NCBI RefSeq assembly: GCF_003258365.1
Contig: NZ_QHKM01000010.1
Location: forward strand, 1 to 64,000
Reading direction: 5' to 3'
Length of the DNA stretch: 64,000 nucleotides
DNA from: Hymenobacter edaphi
GTDB taxonomy: Bacteria; Bacteroidota; Bacteroidia; Cytophagales; Hymenobacteraceae
The translations under genes were made by a program, and so were the position numbers. The notes under the pieces are model-generated. The model worked only from the letters and a program-made list of their open reading frames with translations, made no database searches and was not told where the DNA came from. Positions 17,579 through 26,065 of this stretch are shown here, in pieces (within the stretch, counting starts at the first letter, position 1; every line of letters begins with the position of its first letter).

Positions 17579-18438
17579 TAGTACTGCACAGTATCAAGCT
17601 TGAACTGCTTTTCGCCCCACAGCGTGAGCACCACGTACTGGCGCTTCTCGAAGCTGTAGGAGTTGATGAACGTCAGGCCGTTCTCGTAGGGCTGCCCGAT
17701 GCTGAAGTCGTGCTTGTGGCCGTTCAGCTCGAAGGCCACGCGCGGGGCCGTGCTCAGCGCCTGCACGTAGGGCCCCACCAGCTGCGGATCGAAGTCGGCG
17801 TCGTGGGGCGGCACGTGGCTCATGACCACCTGCCGGTGCACGCCCGGGCCCGGCGCGGCCAGCGCCTGCTGCACCCACGGCACATCGGGCACGCGCCCGT
17901 TGAAGCCGTACTCGCGCCCGTTGGTATTCACGAACACGAAGCGCGTGTGGCCGTACTCGAAGCTGTAGTTCAGCGCGCCGTACACCTGCTGGTAGGCCTC
18001 GCGGCCGTTGGCCACCACGTCGTGGTTGCCGATGACGGTCAGGTAGGGCACGTTCAGCTTCTTGAGCCGGTCGTGTACCCAGCGCATTTCGCGGATCAGC
18101 CCGAAATCGGAAATGTCGCCGGCAATGGCCACGAAGGCAATGTTGCGCTGCTGATTGACGCTCTGCGTGAAAGCCTCGGCTTCCTCGTAAAAGCGCTGCG
18201 AATCGCCGATAAACACGAAGCGCACCGTGTCGCCGCCCGTGGGATTGGGCTGCTGCAGCAGGCGCTCCAGGTTTTTGCGCGTCAGGTCGCGGTAGGCTTC
18301 CGGCGGGCGGGTTTCGTTGGGGCTGAACTCAATCAGGTCGCAGCCCGTGAGCAGGCCGCCGAGCAGCAGCGCGGCGCCGGCCAGCAGGCCGGCGCGCCCG
18401 CGCAGCAGCGTACGGTAGAGGGAGGAAAGTTGCGGCAT
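17578..18438 (-). CDS. Metallophosphoesterase, lipoprotein
   Basis: A 286-residue calcineurin-like phosphoesterase with a two-metal active site. Motifs in order are FIGDSQ (GDxH-like first motif with Gln in the His position), AGDISD, IGNHD, MSHVPPH and NGHKHD. The N-terminus has a hydrophobic leader ending LLTGC, a lipobox, so it is likely a membrane-anchored lipoprotein facing the periplasm. ATG 18438 is preferred to an upstream in-frame start at 18492 because it places the leader at the N-terminus. It shares an overlapping stop/start with the barrel protein gene downstream. Substrate is unknown; members range from phosphodiesterases to acid phosphatases. Confidence 0.88.
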   Translation of the reverse strand: MPQLSSLYRTLLRGRAGLLAGAALLLGGLLTGCDLIEFSPNETRPPEAYRDLTRKNLERLLQQPNPTGGDTVRFVFIGDSQRFYEEAEAFTQSVNQQRNIAFVAIAGDISDFGLIREMRWVHDRLKKLNVPYLTVIGNHDVVANGREAYQQVYGALNYSFEYGHTRFVFVNTNGREYGFNGRVPDVPWVQQALAAPGPGVHRQVVMSHVPPHDADFDPQLVGPYVQALSTAPRVAFELNGHKHDFSIGQPYENGLTFINSYSFEKRQYVVLTLWGEKQFKLDTVQY

Positions 18439-18738
18439 AAGCTGGACACCCGGCCGGAGTGGCGTGGTTGGCCGCTGCGGTGTCGGGTGCATATACCACC
18501 CATCGAAAGCTTTTGTTAATTAAATTTTTTTAATCCTTTGTATATCTACCGTATTAATTACTTAATTGCCGGGTTTGCGCCGATTATTTCGCCGCAAGGT
18601 ACGGCAGCACCCACGCCACACGGCCCGCTTCTCCATGCGGAAAAGCGGGCCGTGTGGCGTGGCCGGAGCGGGGAGCAGCAGAGCAGCTTGCCGGCCCCTG
18701 GCCAGGGGCAGCGCAGGTCCGAAAAGCCGCGCGGGTGG
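18439..18738. other. Intergenic region with AT-rich promoter zone and hairpin
   Basis: These 300 bases hold the upstream region of the metallophosphoesterase operon, with a strikingly AT-rich block at about 18510-18565 in an otherwise GC-rich region, followed by the strong hairpin that ends the subtilase gene. No gene is seen. Confidence 0.55.
18611..18662 (-). terminator. Terminator hairpin after the subtilase gene
   Basis: A perfect 20-bp inverted repeat (18611-18630 with 18643-18662) with a 12-base loop lies 77 bases beyond the subtilase stop codon. Confidence 0.75.
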
Positions 18739-21700
18739 CTATTTTAGCACCTGCAGGGCCTGGCTGCGGCCATCGGGCAGCAGCAGGCGCAGCGAGTACA
18801 CGCCGGCGGCCAGGGTTTCGGTGGATAGCTCCAGCTGCTGGGCCTGGCCGCTGAGCTGCACCGGCTGGCGGCGCAGCTCCCGGCCCAGCGCGTCGGTGAG
18901 CAGCAGCGTACCGGCGCCGGCTTTGAGGGCCTGCAGGCTCACCGTCAGGCGCCCGCCGAAGGGCACCGGGTAGGCCGAAAACTGGGCCAGTGCGGCCGTG
19001 GGGCGGGTGCTGGTTACGGCCGGCAGCAGCTGCACGTCGGTCAGGTAGAGGTTATTGCCGTTGTCGTTGAGGTTGGCAAACCGTACCAGCGCGTTGCCGG
19101 TGAAGCCCGCCGGGATGTAGGGCAGCAGGTTCACCGTTTCGCGGCGCCACTGGCGCGGGCCGCTGGGTGCCCAGGCCGTGGTGGTGCTGGCCACGGTGGC
19201 CAGGGTGCTGCCACGCTTCAGGTAGCTGGTCGGCTGGAAGGTCTGGCCGCAGTCGGTGCTGATGTCCACGCGCAGGCCGTCATTGTAGCTGGCGCTGTAA
19301 GGGGCGTAGGCCACGGCGAAGCTGAGCGTAGCCAGGCGGGCGGCCGGCACGGCCGGCGTCAGCAGGTATTCCTCGGCGGTGCGGTTGGTGTACTCGTAGT
19401 CGTTCACGTAGGGCACGCGGCGCCGCACGCTGTCGGGGCCCATCACCAGGCCGCTCTGCTGCCAGGTGTAGGTGCCGCCGGCCGTGCGCACGATCTGCCA
19501 GCCGGCGGGCGGGAAGCTGCCCGTGCGGAACTCCTCTACCAGCGGCGTGGGCGCAGGGGCCACCACCGTCAGCAGGTTGGTTTCGGTGCGCGCGTCGGTG
19601 CCGTACTGGTTGGTGGCCGTCAGGCTCACGCTGTAGGTGCCGGCCTGGCCGAACTGCACCTGCGGGTTCTGCGAAGTGGCCGTGGTGCCGCCCACGAAGC
19701 TCACGCCCGCGCTGGGCGTCACGCTCCACTGCCAGCCGGTGGGCACCAGCTGCGAGCGGTCCTGCAGCTGCACCGGCGTGCCCACGCAGGCCTGCCGGTT
19801 CAGCACGCCGAGCAGGGCCAGCGGGGCTTCGCTGCAGTTGCTGAGCACGCTCGGGCGCAGCAGGGCGCGGGTGCGGCGGCCCACCAGGCCGCTGGCGCCG
19901 CGGGCCCGGATGGCAAACCACTGCTCCCCGGTGCCCACCACCGGCAGGCTGACGGTGGTACCGGTCACGGTGGTGACCGAGTCCATGTACTTGGTGCCCA
20001 GGCGCAGCACGTCGTAGCTGGTGGCGCCGGCCACGGCGTCCCAGGCCAGGGTGGTGCTGGCGCGGCACACGGCCGAGGTGCGCAGGTTGGCCGGCACACC
20101 CACGATGGTGAAGTTCGCGTCCGACTCGTCCTGCTGGCTGCCGCGGCGCACGCGCAGCCGGGCCTGGCCCGAAGGCGTGACGGCAGCCGGAATCGTCCAG
20201 TTGTACACGCGCGTGGTGGCCCCGATGTTCGTGGCAATGTTGGTCCAGGTGGTCCCGTTATCCAGGGTGTAATCCAGGCTGAAGTTGTCCGGGCCCGGGG
20301 CGGCATTCCAGCGCACCGCCTCGATTTCGCCGGGCACGAAGCCCTCCCCGCCCAGCGGGTAGGTCATTTCCACCCGCTCGTCGAGCCAGGTATAGACGAG
20401 GTAGTACGGTTGTGGCCCCTGGGGCACGGCGCGGCCGCGCACGTTCAGGGTGTAGGTGCCCGCCACGGGCATGCTTAGCGTTACCTGCTCGACGTTGTTG
20501 AGCGTGTCGCGGCCGCGCACGGCCAGGGCGCTCAGGGAGGTCACCGTCGGGCGCGAGTCGAGCACCCAGGGCTGGTAGGCGGTGCCGCCGGGGGCGGTCA
20601 GGGTCAGGTCCAGGTCGTTGACGAGGTTGGTACGCGAGCTGGCCGCGGCTTCGTAGTCGGGCCAATACAGCATCACGCGCAGCTGGCGCTGGCCGGCGGG
20701 CACCGTGATGGTGTGCGTACGCGTGACGCCCTGGCTGAGGCTGTCGAGCTTGTAGCTGCGGTCTTCGAGCACGCGTACGGCCCGCAAGGCGTCGATGCGG
20801 CCGTAGCCGAAGCGGAAGTCGGGGCCGTCGTTGCCCAGGTCTTCGGCCGTGTTCATCAGCGCGGCCTTGACGAGGGCCGCGGGGGCTTCGGTGCCGTTGT
20901 TAAGGGCCTTGTGGGCGTGCATCAGCTGGGCCACCACGCCCGATACTGCCGGGCACGACATGGACGTACCGGTCAGGGCCGCGTAGGTGTTGTTCGGCTG
21001 CGTCGACCACACGCTGGTGCCCACGGCGCACACCTCGGGCTTGATGCGGCCGTCGGTGGCCGGCCCGCGCGAGGAGGAAGAGTTCAGCGCGTCGAGGTAG
21101 CTCAGGTTGCCCACGGTCAGCACGTTCTTGCCCACCTTGTGGCCGCCGGTGATGTTGCCCCAGGTGGCGCCCGCGCCGTAGTTGCAGTTGCTGGCGCCCT
21201 CGTTGCCGGAGGAAAAGACGTGCAGCATCAGCGGCAGCTGCCGGCTCATCTGGTCCATCTGCCGGGCAAAGGAGGTGTAGCCCGCGTTGCAGCCGTTGCT
21301 GTAGGAGTTGCTGGTGATGCGGATGCTGCGCGTGTTGTAGTGCGTGGGCGCGCTGTTGATGTTGTTGGGGTAGGTGTAGTAGTAGTTGAAGGCGCCCACG
21401 GCCTGCCCGCGGTAGCGCGGGTCGAGGTTGCCAGCGCCCATGATGATGCCGGCCACGTGGTCGCCGTGGGTGCCGCCGTCGGGGCCGGAGCTGGTCTGGT
21501 CGAGGCGGCCCTGGAAGTCGATGTGCGGGCCGATGAGGCCGTCGTCGCCGTGGGCCACGCTGACGCCGGTGCCGTCGTAGTGGCGGCCGGCGCCGTAGTC
21601 GGCGGCCAGGGCGTTGGCGCGGTGGTCGGTGCGGCCGCGGTTGTTGTCGTGCACGGGGTCGGGGGCCACGTACTCCACGCTGGCCACCCAGGGCCGGGCC

Positions 21701-22284
21701 GCCAGGGCGGCGAGGGCGGCGCGGGGCACCGTTAGGGTAATCTGGCGCGAGAAGTCGAGGCGCTCCGTCACGGCGTAGCCGGCAGCTGTGAAGGCCGCGG
21801 CGGCTTCACCGGGCTGAATCGTGGGGTGGTAGCCCACCACCACGGCCACCCGCCCGCCGCCGCGCAGGGCGTAGGCGGGCGTGCTGCCCTGGGCCAGCAG
21901 GCCCGAGTATTTCCACGTGGCCTGCACCGGCACCACGCTGCGGATGCCGAAGCCCCGCAGGCGCGCGCGGTCGAGCGTGGTGGGCAGGGCGGCCACGTAG
22001 GCGTTCTGGGGCAGGTAATCGAGCAGCTGCACGCCCAGGGCCCGCAGGGTGCGGTGCTGTTCGGCGGTGGGCAGCTGCGCAAACTGAATGACGCGGTAGT
22101 ACTTGCCCTGCCAGACCTCGGCCCCGGCCGGCTGCTCGGGGTGAGCGGCCCAGGCGACGAAATTGGCTGGCACGGTCGGCGTGCCGCTGGCCAGCAGCAG
22201 CTTGGTCGGAGCCGGCGTCTGGGCCTGCAGCGCGGGGGCGCCCAGGGCCAGCGCCGCCAGCAGCAGCGCGTTAAGGTGTTTCAT
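18739..22284 (-). CDS. S8 family serine peptidase with T9SS sorting domain
   Basis: A 1181-residue secreted protease. The signal peptide is MKHLNALLLAALALGAPALQA, followed by a propeptide-like region to about 215. The subtilisin domain carries the catalytic triad Asp247 (SVAHGDDG), His273 (GGTHGDHVAG) and Ser441 (GTSMSCPAVSG), with oxyanion Asn361 (SSGNEG). Downstream are a P-domain-like beta-sandwich (about 520-640), Ig/fibronectin-like modules, a PKD-like repeat (GTYSVSLTATNQYGT) and a jelly-roll-type segment. The last ~80 residues are a type A T9SS C-terminal sorting domain (SAYPVPFGGRLTVSL to YSLRLLLPDG), so the protein is exported by type IX secretion and probably cell-surface attached. 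It is monocistronic. Confidence 0.94.
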   Translation of the reverse strand: MKHLNALLLAALALGAPALQAQTPAPTKLLLASGTPTVPANFVAWAAHPEQPAGAEVWQGKYYRVIQFAQLPTAEQHRTLRALGVQLLDYLPQNAYVAALPTTLDRARLRGFGIRSVVPVQATWKYSGLLAQGSTPAYALRGGGRVAVVVGYHPTIQPGEAAAAFTAAGYAVTERLDFSRQITLTVPRAALAALAARPWVASVEYVAPDPVHDNNRGRTDHRANALAADYGAGRHYDGTGVSVAHGDDGLIGPHIDFQGRLDQTSSGPDGGTHGDHVAGIIMGAGNLDPRYRGQAVGAFNYYYTYPNNINSAPTHYNTRSIRITSNSYSNGCNAGYTSFARQMDQMSRQLPLMLHVFSSGNEGASNCNYGAGATWGNITGGHKVGKNVLTVGNLSYLDALNSSSSRGPATDGRIKPEVCAVGTSVWSTQPNNTYAALTGTSMSCPAVSGVVAQLMHAHKALNNGTEAPAALVKAALMNTAEDLGNDGPDFRFGYGRIDALRAVRVLEDRSYKLDSLSQGVTRTHTITVPAGQRQLRVMLYWPDYEAAASSRTNLVNDLDLTLTAPGGTAYQPWVLDSRPTVTSLSALAVRGRDTLNNVEQVTLSMPVAGTYTLNVRGRAVPQGPQPYYLVYTWLDERVEMTYPLGGEGFVPGEIEAVRWNAAPGPDNFSLDYTLDNGTTWTNIATNIGATTRVYNWTIPAAVTPSGQARLRVRRGSQQDESDANFTIVGVPANLRTSAVCRASTTLAWDAVAGATSYDVLRLGTKYMDSVTTVTGTTVSLPVVGTGEQWFAIRARGASGLVGRRTRALLRPSVLSNCSEAPLALLGVLNRQACVGTPVQLQDRSQLVPTGWQWSVTPSAGVSFVGGTTATSQNPQVQFGQAGTYSVSLTATNQYGTDARTETNLLTVVAPAPTPLVEEFRTGSFPPAGWQIVRTAGGTYTWQQSGLVMGPDSVRRRVPYVNDYEYTNRTAEEYLLTPAVPAARLATLSFAVAYAPYSASYNDGLRVDISTDCGQTFQPTSYLKRGSTLATVASTTTAWAPSGPRQWRRETVNLLPYIPAGFTGNALVRFANLNDNGNNLYLTDVQLLPAVTSTRPTAALAQFSAYPVPFGGRLTVSLQALKAGAGTLLLTDALGRELRRQPVQLSGQAQQLELSTETLAAGVYSLRLLLPDGRSQALQVLK

Positions 22285-22645
22285 GCGGGAGAAGCAGGAT
22301 ATGTAAGCAGGAATGATGAAGCGTTGAGTGGCAGCAAAATACCAAAAACCCTCACCGTTTCTTCATTTTTTCTCCGCCCGTTCGGGCCGTCGTCCTGGCT
22401 CGCTTGTCATTCTGCGGCGCAGCCGCCCCGCAGGCCAGCGCCTTCCGCGCGCTACCCCGCCGCTGATAACAAGGTGCCGATGGTTGTTTGGTCGGACTTC
22501 CTAACGCCGAAGCGCAGCCCCGCGGCCCGAGCAAGTGGGCGTTGGTGGCTGCGCTTCGTGGTTGGGGCGGGGCGCGGAGGGCGCCTGGCGGCGCTGTTCG
22601 CGCCCCTGCCCTCAGGATAAGGGGCTGTTTACCCGGGCCGGCCGG
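22285..22645. other. Intergenic region, hairpin only
   Basis: These 361 bases lie upstream of the subtilase and downstream of the fused response regulator. I see a terminator-like hairpin at 22508-22558 and an A/T-rich segment at 22330-22375 that probably holds the subtilase promoter (TATTTTG is one base short of the -7 consensus on the minus strand). No gene is supported. Confidence 0.5.
22508..22558. terminator. Hairpin downstream of the fused response regulator gene
   Basis: Perfect 12-bp arms (22508-22519 and 22547-22558; CGAAGCGCAGCC and complement) enclose a 27-base centre. It lies 88 bases beyond the stop of the upstream minus-strand gene. Confidence 0.45.
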
Positions 22646-24307
22646 CTACTCGTCGAGGTACTGGTGCACGAACTTGATGGCCATCGAGCCTTCGCCCACG
22701 GCCGAGGCCACCCGGGCCATGGCTCCGGCGCGGCTGTCGCCGGCGGCGAAGATGCCGGGCACGCAGGTTTCCAGCGCGTACGGCTCGCGCTGCTTTTTCC
22801 AGCGGGTGGCAAAGCGCGGGTCGGCCACCAGGTCGCGGCCGGTGAGCACGAAGCCCTTGCCGTCGCAGAGCAGCACGTCGCACACCCACTCGGTGCTGGG
22901 CTTGGCGCCGATGAACACGAACACGGCGCGGGCGGGGCACTGCTGGGTCTGGCCGGTCTGGTTTTGGCGCAGCACCACCGTTTCCAGGTGGTCCTGGCCC
23001 TGCACTTCCTGGATTTCGGTGTAGGGCAGCAGCTCGATGTTGGGCGTGTGGCCGATCTGCTCGATGAGGTAGGCCGACATGGAGGCGGCCAGCGAGGCGC
23101 CGCGGATGACGATGTAGACCTTGCTGGCGTAGCCGGCCAGGTACATGGCGGCCTGCCCGGCCGAGTTGCCGCCGCCCACCACGTACACCGGCTGGTCGTG
23201 GCAGGAGCGGGCCTCGGTGCGGGCCGCGCCGTAGTACACGCCCGCCCCCGTGAGGTGCTGAATGCCCGGAATATCGAGCTGGCGGTAACTCACGCCGGTG
23301 GTCAGCACCACGGCCCGGCTGCGCACCTCGCTGCCGTCGGCCAAAGTCAGCACCTTGTACTCGTCCTGCACGCAGAGCTTGGTGACTTCCTGGGCGTTGA
23401 GGATTTCGGCCCCGAGGCGCACGGCCTGGGCCCAGGCCCGGTGGGCCAGCTCCGAGCCGCTCAGGCCCGTGGGGAAGCCCAGGTAGTTTTCGATGCGCGA
23501 GGACGTGCCCGCCTGCCCGCCGGGGTTTTGCCGCTCGATCAGCAGGGTCTTCAGCCCTTCGGAGGCGCCGTACACGGCCGCCGCCAGCCCCGAGGGGCCC
23601 GCGCCGACCACCACCACGTCGTACAGCTGCTGCGAGGCCTGCCGGGCCAGGCCCAGCTGGGTGGCCAGCTCGGCGCGGGTGGGCTGGGGCAGCACCGTGC
23701 CGTCCTGGGTCAGCACCACCGGCAGCTCCTGGGCCGTGAGGCCCAACGACTCCAGCAGCAGCGGCGCCTCGGGGTTGGTTTCGAAGTCGAGCCACTGAAA
23801 AGCTACCATGTAGCCAGCCAGGAAGTCCTTCAGCTCGTGCGAGAGCGGCGACCATTGAAACCCGATCAGGCGCACGCCGCGGTAGGGCGGGCGGTACTGC
23901 GCCTGCCAGGCCGCCAGCAGGTCGTGCAGGGTGGGGTAGAGCAGCTGCTGGGGCGGGTCCCAGGGCTTCATCAGGTAGTAGTCGAGGCGGGCGTCGTTGA
24001 TGGCGCGGATGGCGGCCTCGGTGTCGGCGTAGGCGGTGAGCAGCACGCGCTTGGCCTCCGGAAACAGCGTACGCGCCTGCTCCAGCAGCTGCACGCCTTC
24101 CATGTCGGGCATGCGCTGGTCGGAGAGGACCAGGGCCAGCGGCTCGGCGCGGGCCTTGAGCTGGCGAATCACCTCCAACCCTTCCTGCCCCGAGCCGGCC
24201 CGCACGATGCGGTAGTCGGGTCGGAATTCCTGGCGCAGGTCGCGGTCGATGGCCGAAAGCACCTGCGGGTCGTCGTCGACCACGAGCAGGACGGGTTTTT
24301 TATCCAT
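22646..24307 (-). CDS. Fused response regulator/thioredoxin-reductase-like FAD protein
   Basis: A 553-residue three-module protein. Residues 4-120 are a CheY-like receiver with an intact phosphorylation site (acidic D11-D13, phosphoacceptor D63 in LSDQRMPD, T91, K114). Residues about 145-225 look like a thioredoxin/glutaredoxin fold in which the CxxC position reads SPLS (153-156). Residues 228-553 are an FAD/NAD(P)H oxidoreductase of thioredoxin reductase type: FAD site VVGAGPSGLAAA, NADPH site VVGGGNSAGQAA and the C-terminal FAD motif PGIFAAGDSR. The segment where TrxR has CATC reads GAAR (360-363), so disulfide reductase chemistry is unlikely. ATG 24307 begins at the receiver. The histidine kinase gene is 121 bases upstream on the same strand and is its likely partner. 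Confidence 0.9.
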   Translation of the reverse strand: MDKKPVLLVVDDDPQVLSAIDRDLRQEFRPDYRIVRAGSGQEGLEVIRQLKARAEPLALVLSDQRMPDMEGVQLLEQARTLFPEAKRVLLTAYADTEAAIRAINDARLDYYLMKPWDPPQQLLYPTLHDLLAAWQAQYRPPYRGVRLIGFQWSPLSHELKDFLAGYMVAFQWLDFETNPEAPLLLESLGLTAQELPVVLTQDGTVLPQPTRAELATQLGLARQASQQLYDVVVVGAGPSGLAAAVYGASEGLKTLLIERQNPGGQAGTSSRIENYLGFPTGLSGSELAHRAWAQAVRLGAEILNAQEVTKLCVQDEYKVLTLADGSEVRSRAVVLTTGVSYRQLDIPGIQHLTGAGVYYGAARTEARSCHDQPVYVVGGGNSAGQAAMYLAGYASKVYIVIRGASLAASMSAYLIEQIGHTPNIELLPYTEIQEVQGQDHLETVVLRQNQTGQTQQCPARAVFVFIGAKPSTEWVCDVLLCDGKGFVLTGRDLVADPRFATRWKKQREPYALETCVPGIFAAGDSRAGAMARVASAVGEGSMAIKFVHQYLDE

Positions 24308-24308
24308 T

Positions 24309-24425
24309 GGTGAAGTAGTGAAATGGTGAGGTGGTGAACTGGTGAGCTTGATGTTTGGGAGGCGCAACCCGCGCAGATTGCGCAAGTAGAACGACACTCA
24401 CTATTTCACCACCTCACCATTTCAC
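24309..24425. repeat. Low-complexity inverted repeat inside the kinase/regulator operon
   Basis: Perfect 21-bp arms (24318-24338 and 24405-24425) are built from tandem TGGTGAA/TGGTGAG-like units; the left arm continues with more such units to about 24349. The 66-base centre is unique. The same unit and geometry recur at 44096-44270. It sits between the kinase and response regulator genes and could reduce or insulate downstream expression. Confidence 0.8.
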
Positions 24426-24428
24426 CAC

Positions 24429-25829
24429 TTATTCCTCCATCGGCAGCCACACGCAGAACTCGGTGCGGCCGGGCTTGGAGGTGACGTTGACGCGGCCGCC
24501 GTGGCTGAGCACGATGCGGCGGGCAATGTCGAGGCCCATGCCGGTGCCCTCGCCCACGGGCTTGGTGGTGAAGAAGGGCTCGAAGATGTGGGGCAGCACG
24601 TCGGCGGGGATGCCCGGGCCGTCGTCCTGCACGCACACCTGGGCGTATTCGCCGCTGCGGCGGGTGCTGATGGTGATGGTGCCGCCGGTTTCGGGCAGCG
24701 CATCAATGGCGTTGTCGAGCAGGTTGGTCCACACCTGGTTCAGCGCGCCGGGCTGGCCCTGGATGCTCAGTAGCCCCTGGGCGTAGTCGCGCACCACCCG
24801 GATGCGGTGCTTGCGCAGCGGGTAGCTCAGCAGGGCCAGGGTGCTGTCGAGGCCGCCGTGCAGGTCGGTGGGCACGAAGCCGCCGGCGCGGTCCATGTGG
24901 GAGTAGTCCTTCACGTTGTGCACCAGCTCGGAAATGCGCCGCGAGGCCTCCTGCACGTCGCGCACCAGCTGGTGGCTGGTGAGCTGGCCTTCCAGCCAGC
25001 GCAGGGCGGGCTGGCGGGCGGCGGCGGGCAGGGCGCTGAGCACCGGCCCGAGGCTGTCGGCATCGAGGCCGCCGCTGAGCAGGCCGGTGGCCAGCCCGTG
25101 CACGTCGTTGATGCCCTGGGCCATCAACCAGTCCTCCAGCTCCTCTTCGCAGTCGGCTTTTTCGAGGGCCGACAGCGCGGCGCCGGGCAGCATGGTGTGG
25201 CTGGCCAGCTGCAGCAGGGCCGGCAGCTGCTCGGCCGGGGTGCCGGCGGCCAGCACTTCCTGCAGCAGCAGGGGCCCGGCCCCGGTAAGGCTCGACAGCT
25301 CGGCCGACGAGCGGCTGATGGCGGCGGCGGGGTTGTTCAGCTCGTGGGCCAGGCCGGCCGAGAGCTTGCCGAGGGCCCGCAGCTTGTCGTCGCGCTCCTG
25401 GGTGCGGGCTTCTTCGCGCACCCGGTCGCTCATCAGGCCCACCAGGCGCTGCACCAGCTCGGGGCTCACGCGCTCCAGCTCCGGAAACTGGTCGCGGTGC
25501 AGGCGCAGCATCTGCGCATCGGCCACCACCACGCCCAGGGCCGCGGTCTGGCGCAGGCGGGAGTAGGGCAGCACGCCGGTTATCATCGGGGCCTCGAAGC
25601 GCAGCGTCGGCTCGCGGTGGCCGTTTTGCTCGCGCCAGAGCTGCACGGCGCCGCGCAGCAAAATCAGCAGGTGGTCGGTGGCTTCGCCGGGCCGGAATAT
25701 TTCGGTGCCGGCCGGGGCATCCAGCGGTTCGCCGTGGGCGAGCAGCCACTGCAGCACCTCGGCGGGCAGGTCCTGCAGGGCGGGTACCACGGTCAGGTCG
25801 TCGGCAGTAAGCGTGGCGGTAGTCGGCAT
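24429..25829 (-). CDS. Sensor histidine kinase with cyclic-nucleotide-binding-type domain
   Basis: A 466-residue soluble sensor kinase. Residues about 20-130 form a CRP-like cyclic nucleotide-binding beta-roll (HLLILLRGAVQLWREQNGHR). The dimerisation/phosphoacceptor region has the H-box GKLSAGLAHELNNPAAA (H162). The HATPase domain shows N-box NQVWTNLLDNAIDAL, G1 VQDDGPGIP and F/G2 boxes FFTTKPVGEGTGMGLDIA. There is no transmembrane segment, so the signal is intracellular, perhaps a nucleotide or redox ligand. ATG 25829 is preferred to an upstream GTG at 25853. It is the first gene of an operon with the receiver/TrxR-like fusion; pairing of these two architectures is a recurrent arrangement in bacteria. 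Confidence 0.92.
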   Translation of the reverse strand: MPTTATLTADDLTVVPALQDLPAEVLQWLLAHGEPLDAPAGTEIFRPGEATDHLLILLRGAVQLWREQNGHREPTLRFEAPMITGVLPYSRLRQTAALGVVVADAQMLRLHRDQFPELERVSPELVQRLVGLMSDRVREEARTQERDDKLRALGKLSAGLAHELNNPAAAISRSSAELSSLTGAGPLLLQEVLAAGTPAEQLPALLQLASHTMLPGAALSALEKADCEEELEDWLMAQGINDVHGLATGLLSGGLDADSLGPVLSALPAAARQPALRWLEGQLTSHQLVRDVQEASRRISELVHNVKDYSHMDRAGGFVPTDLHGGLDSTLALLSYPLRKHRIRVVRDYAQGLLSIQGQPGALNQVWTNLLDNAIDALPETGGTITISTRRSGEYAQVCVQDDGPGIPADVLPHIFEPFFTTKPVGEGTGMGLDIARRIVLSHGGRVNVTSKPGRTEFCVWLPMEE

Positions 25830-25976
25830 AGCAACGGGGGCTAGAGGTTCCACAACAAAGCAACCGCCCCGCGGCGGCGGGGTTCGGGGCTAAGGTAGCC
25901 CAAGCGCGTGAGGTTTCGTGCGGCGGGCCGGGGCCGGCCCGTTTCAGCCCGCCCGGGCCGGCCGGCGGGGCGCTGC

Positions 25977-25984
25977 TACTTTTG
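25977..25984 (+). promoter_or_regulatory. -7 promoter element of the carboxylesterase gene
   Basis: TACTTTTG matches TAnnTTTG exactly and lies 82 bases before the ATG at 26066. The surrounding sequence is very GC-rich, so the match stands out. No -33 TTTG is seen at the usual distance. Confidence 0.5.
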
Positions 25985-26065
25985 CCCGGGCGGCCTTTTC
26001 GTTCAGGTCGATACGCCACCTGGTTGCGCCGCCGTTGCCCCGCGTTGTCCTCTGAACCCGTTGCT

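Noticed and set aside
22646-24307. Ordinary thioredoxin reductase (trxB)
   Set aside because: The redox CxxC is missing and an N-terminal receiver domain is fused, so a plain TrxB call would mislead.
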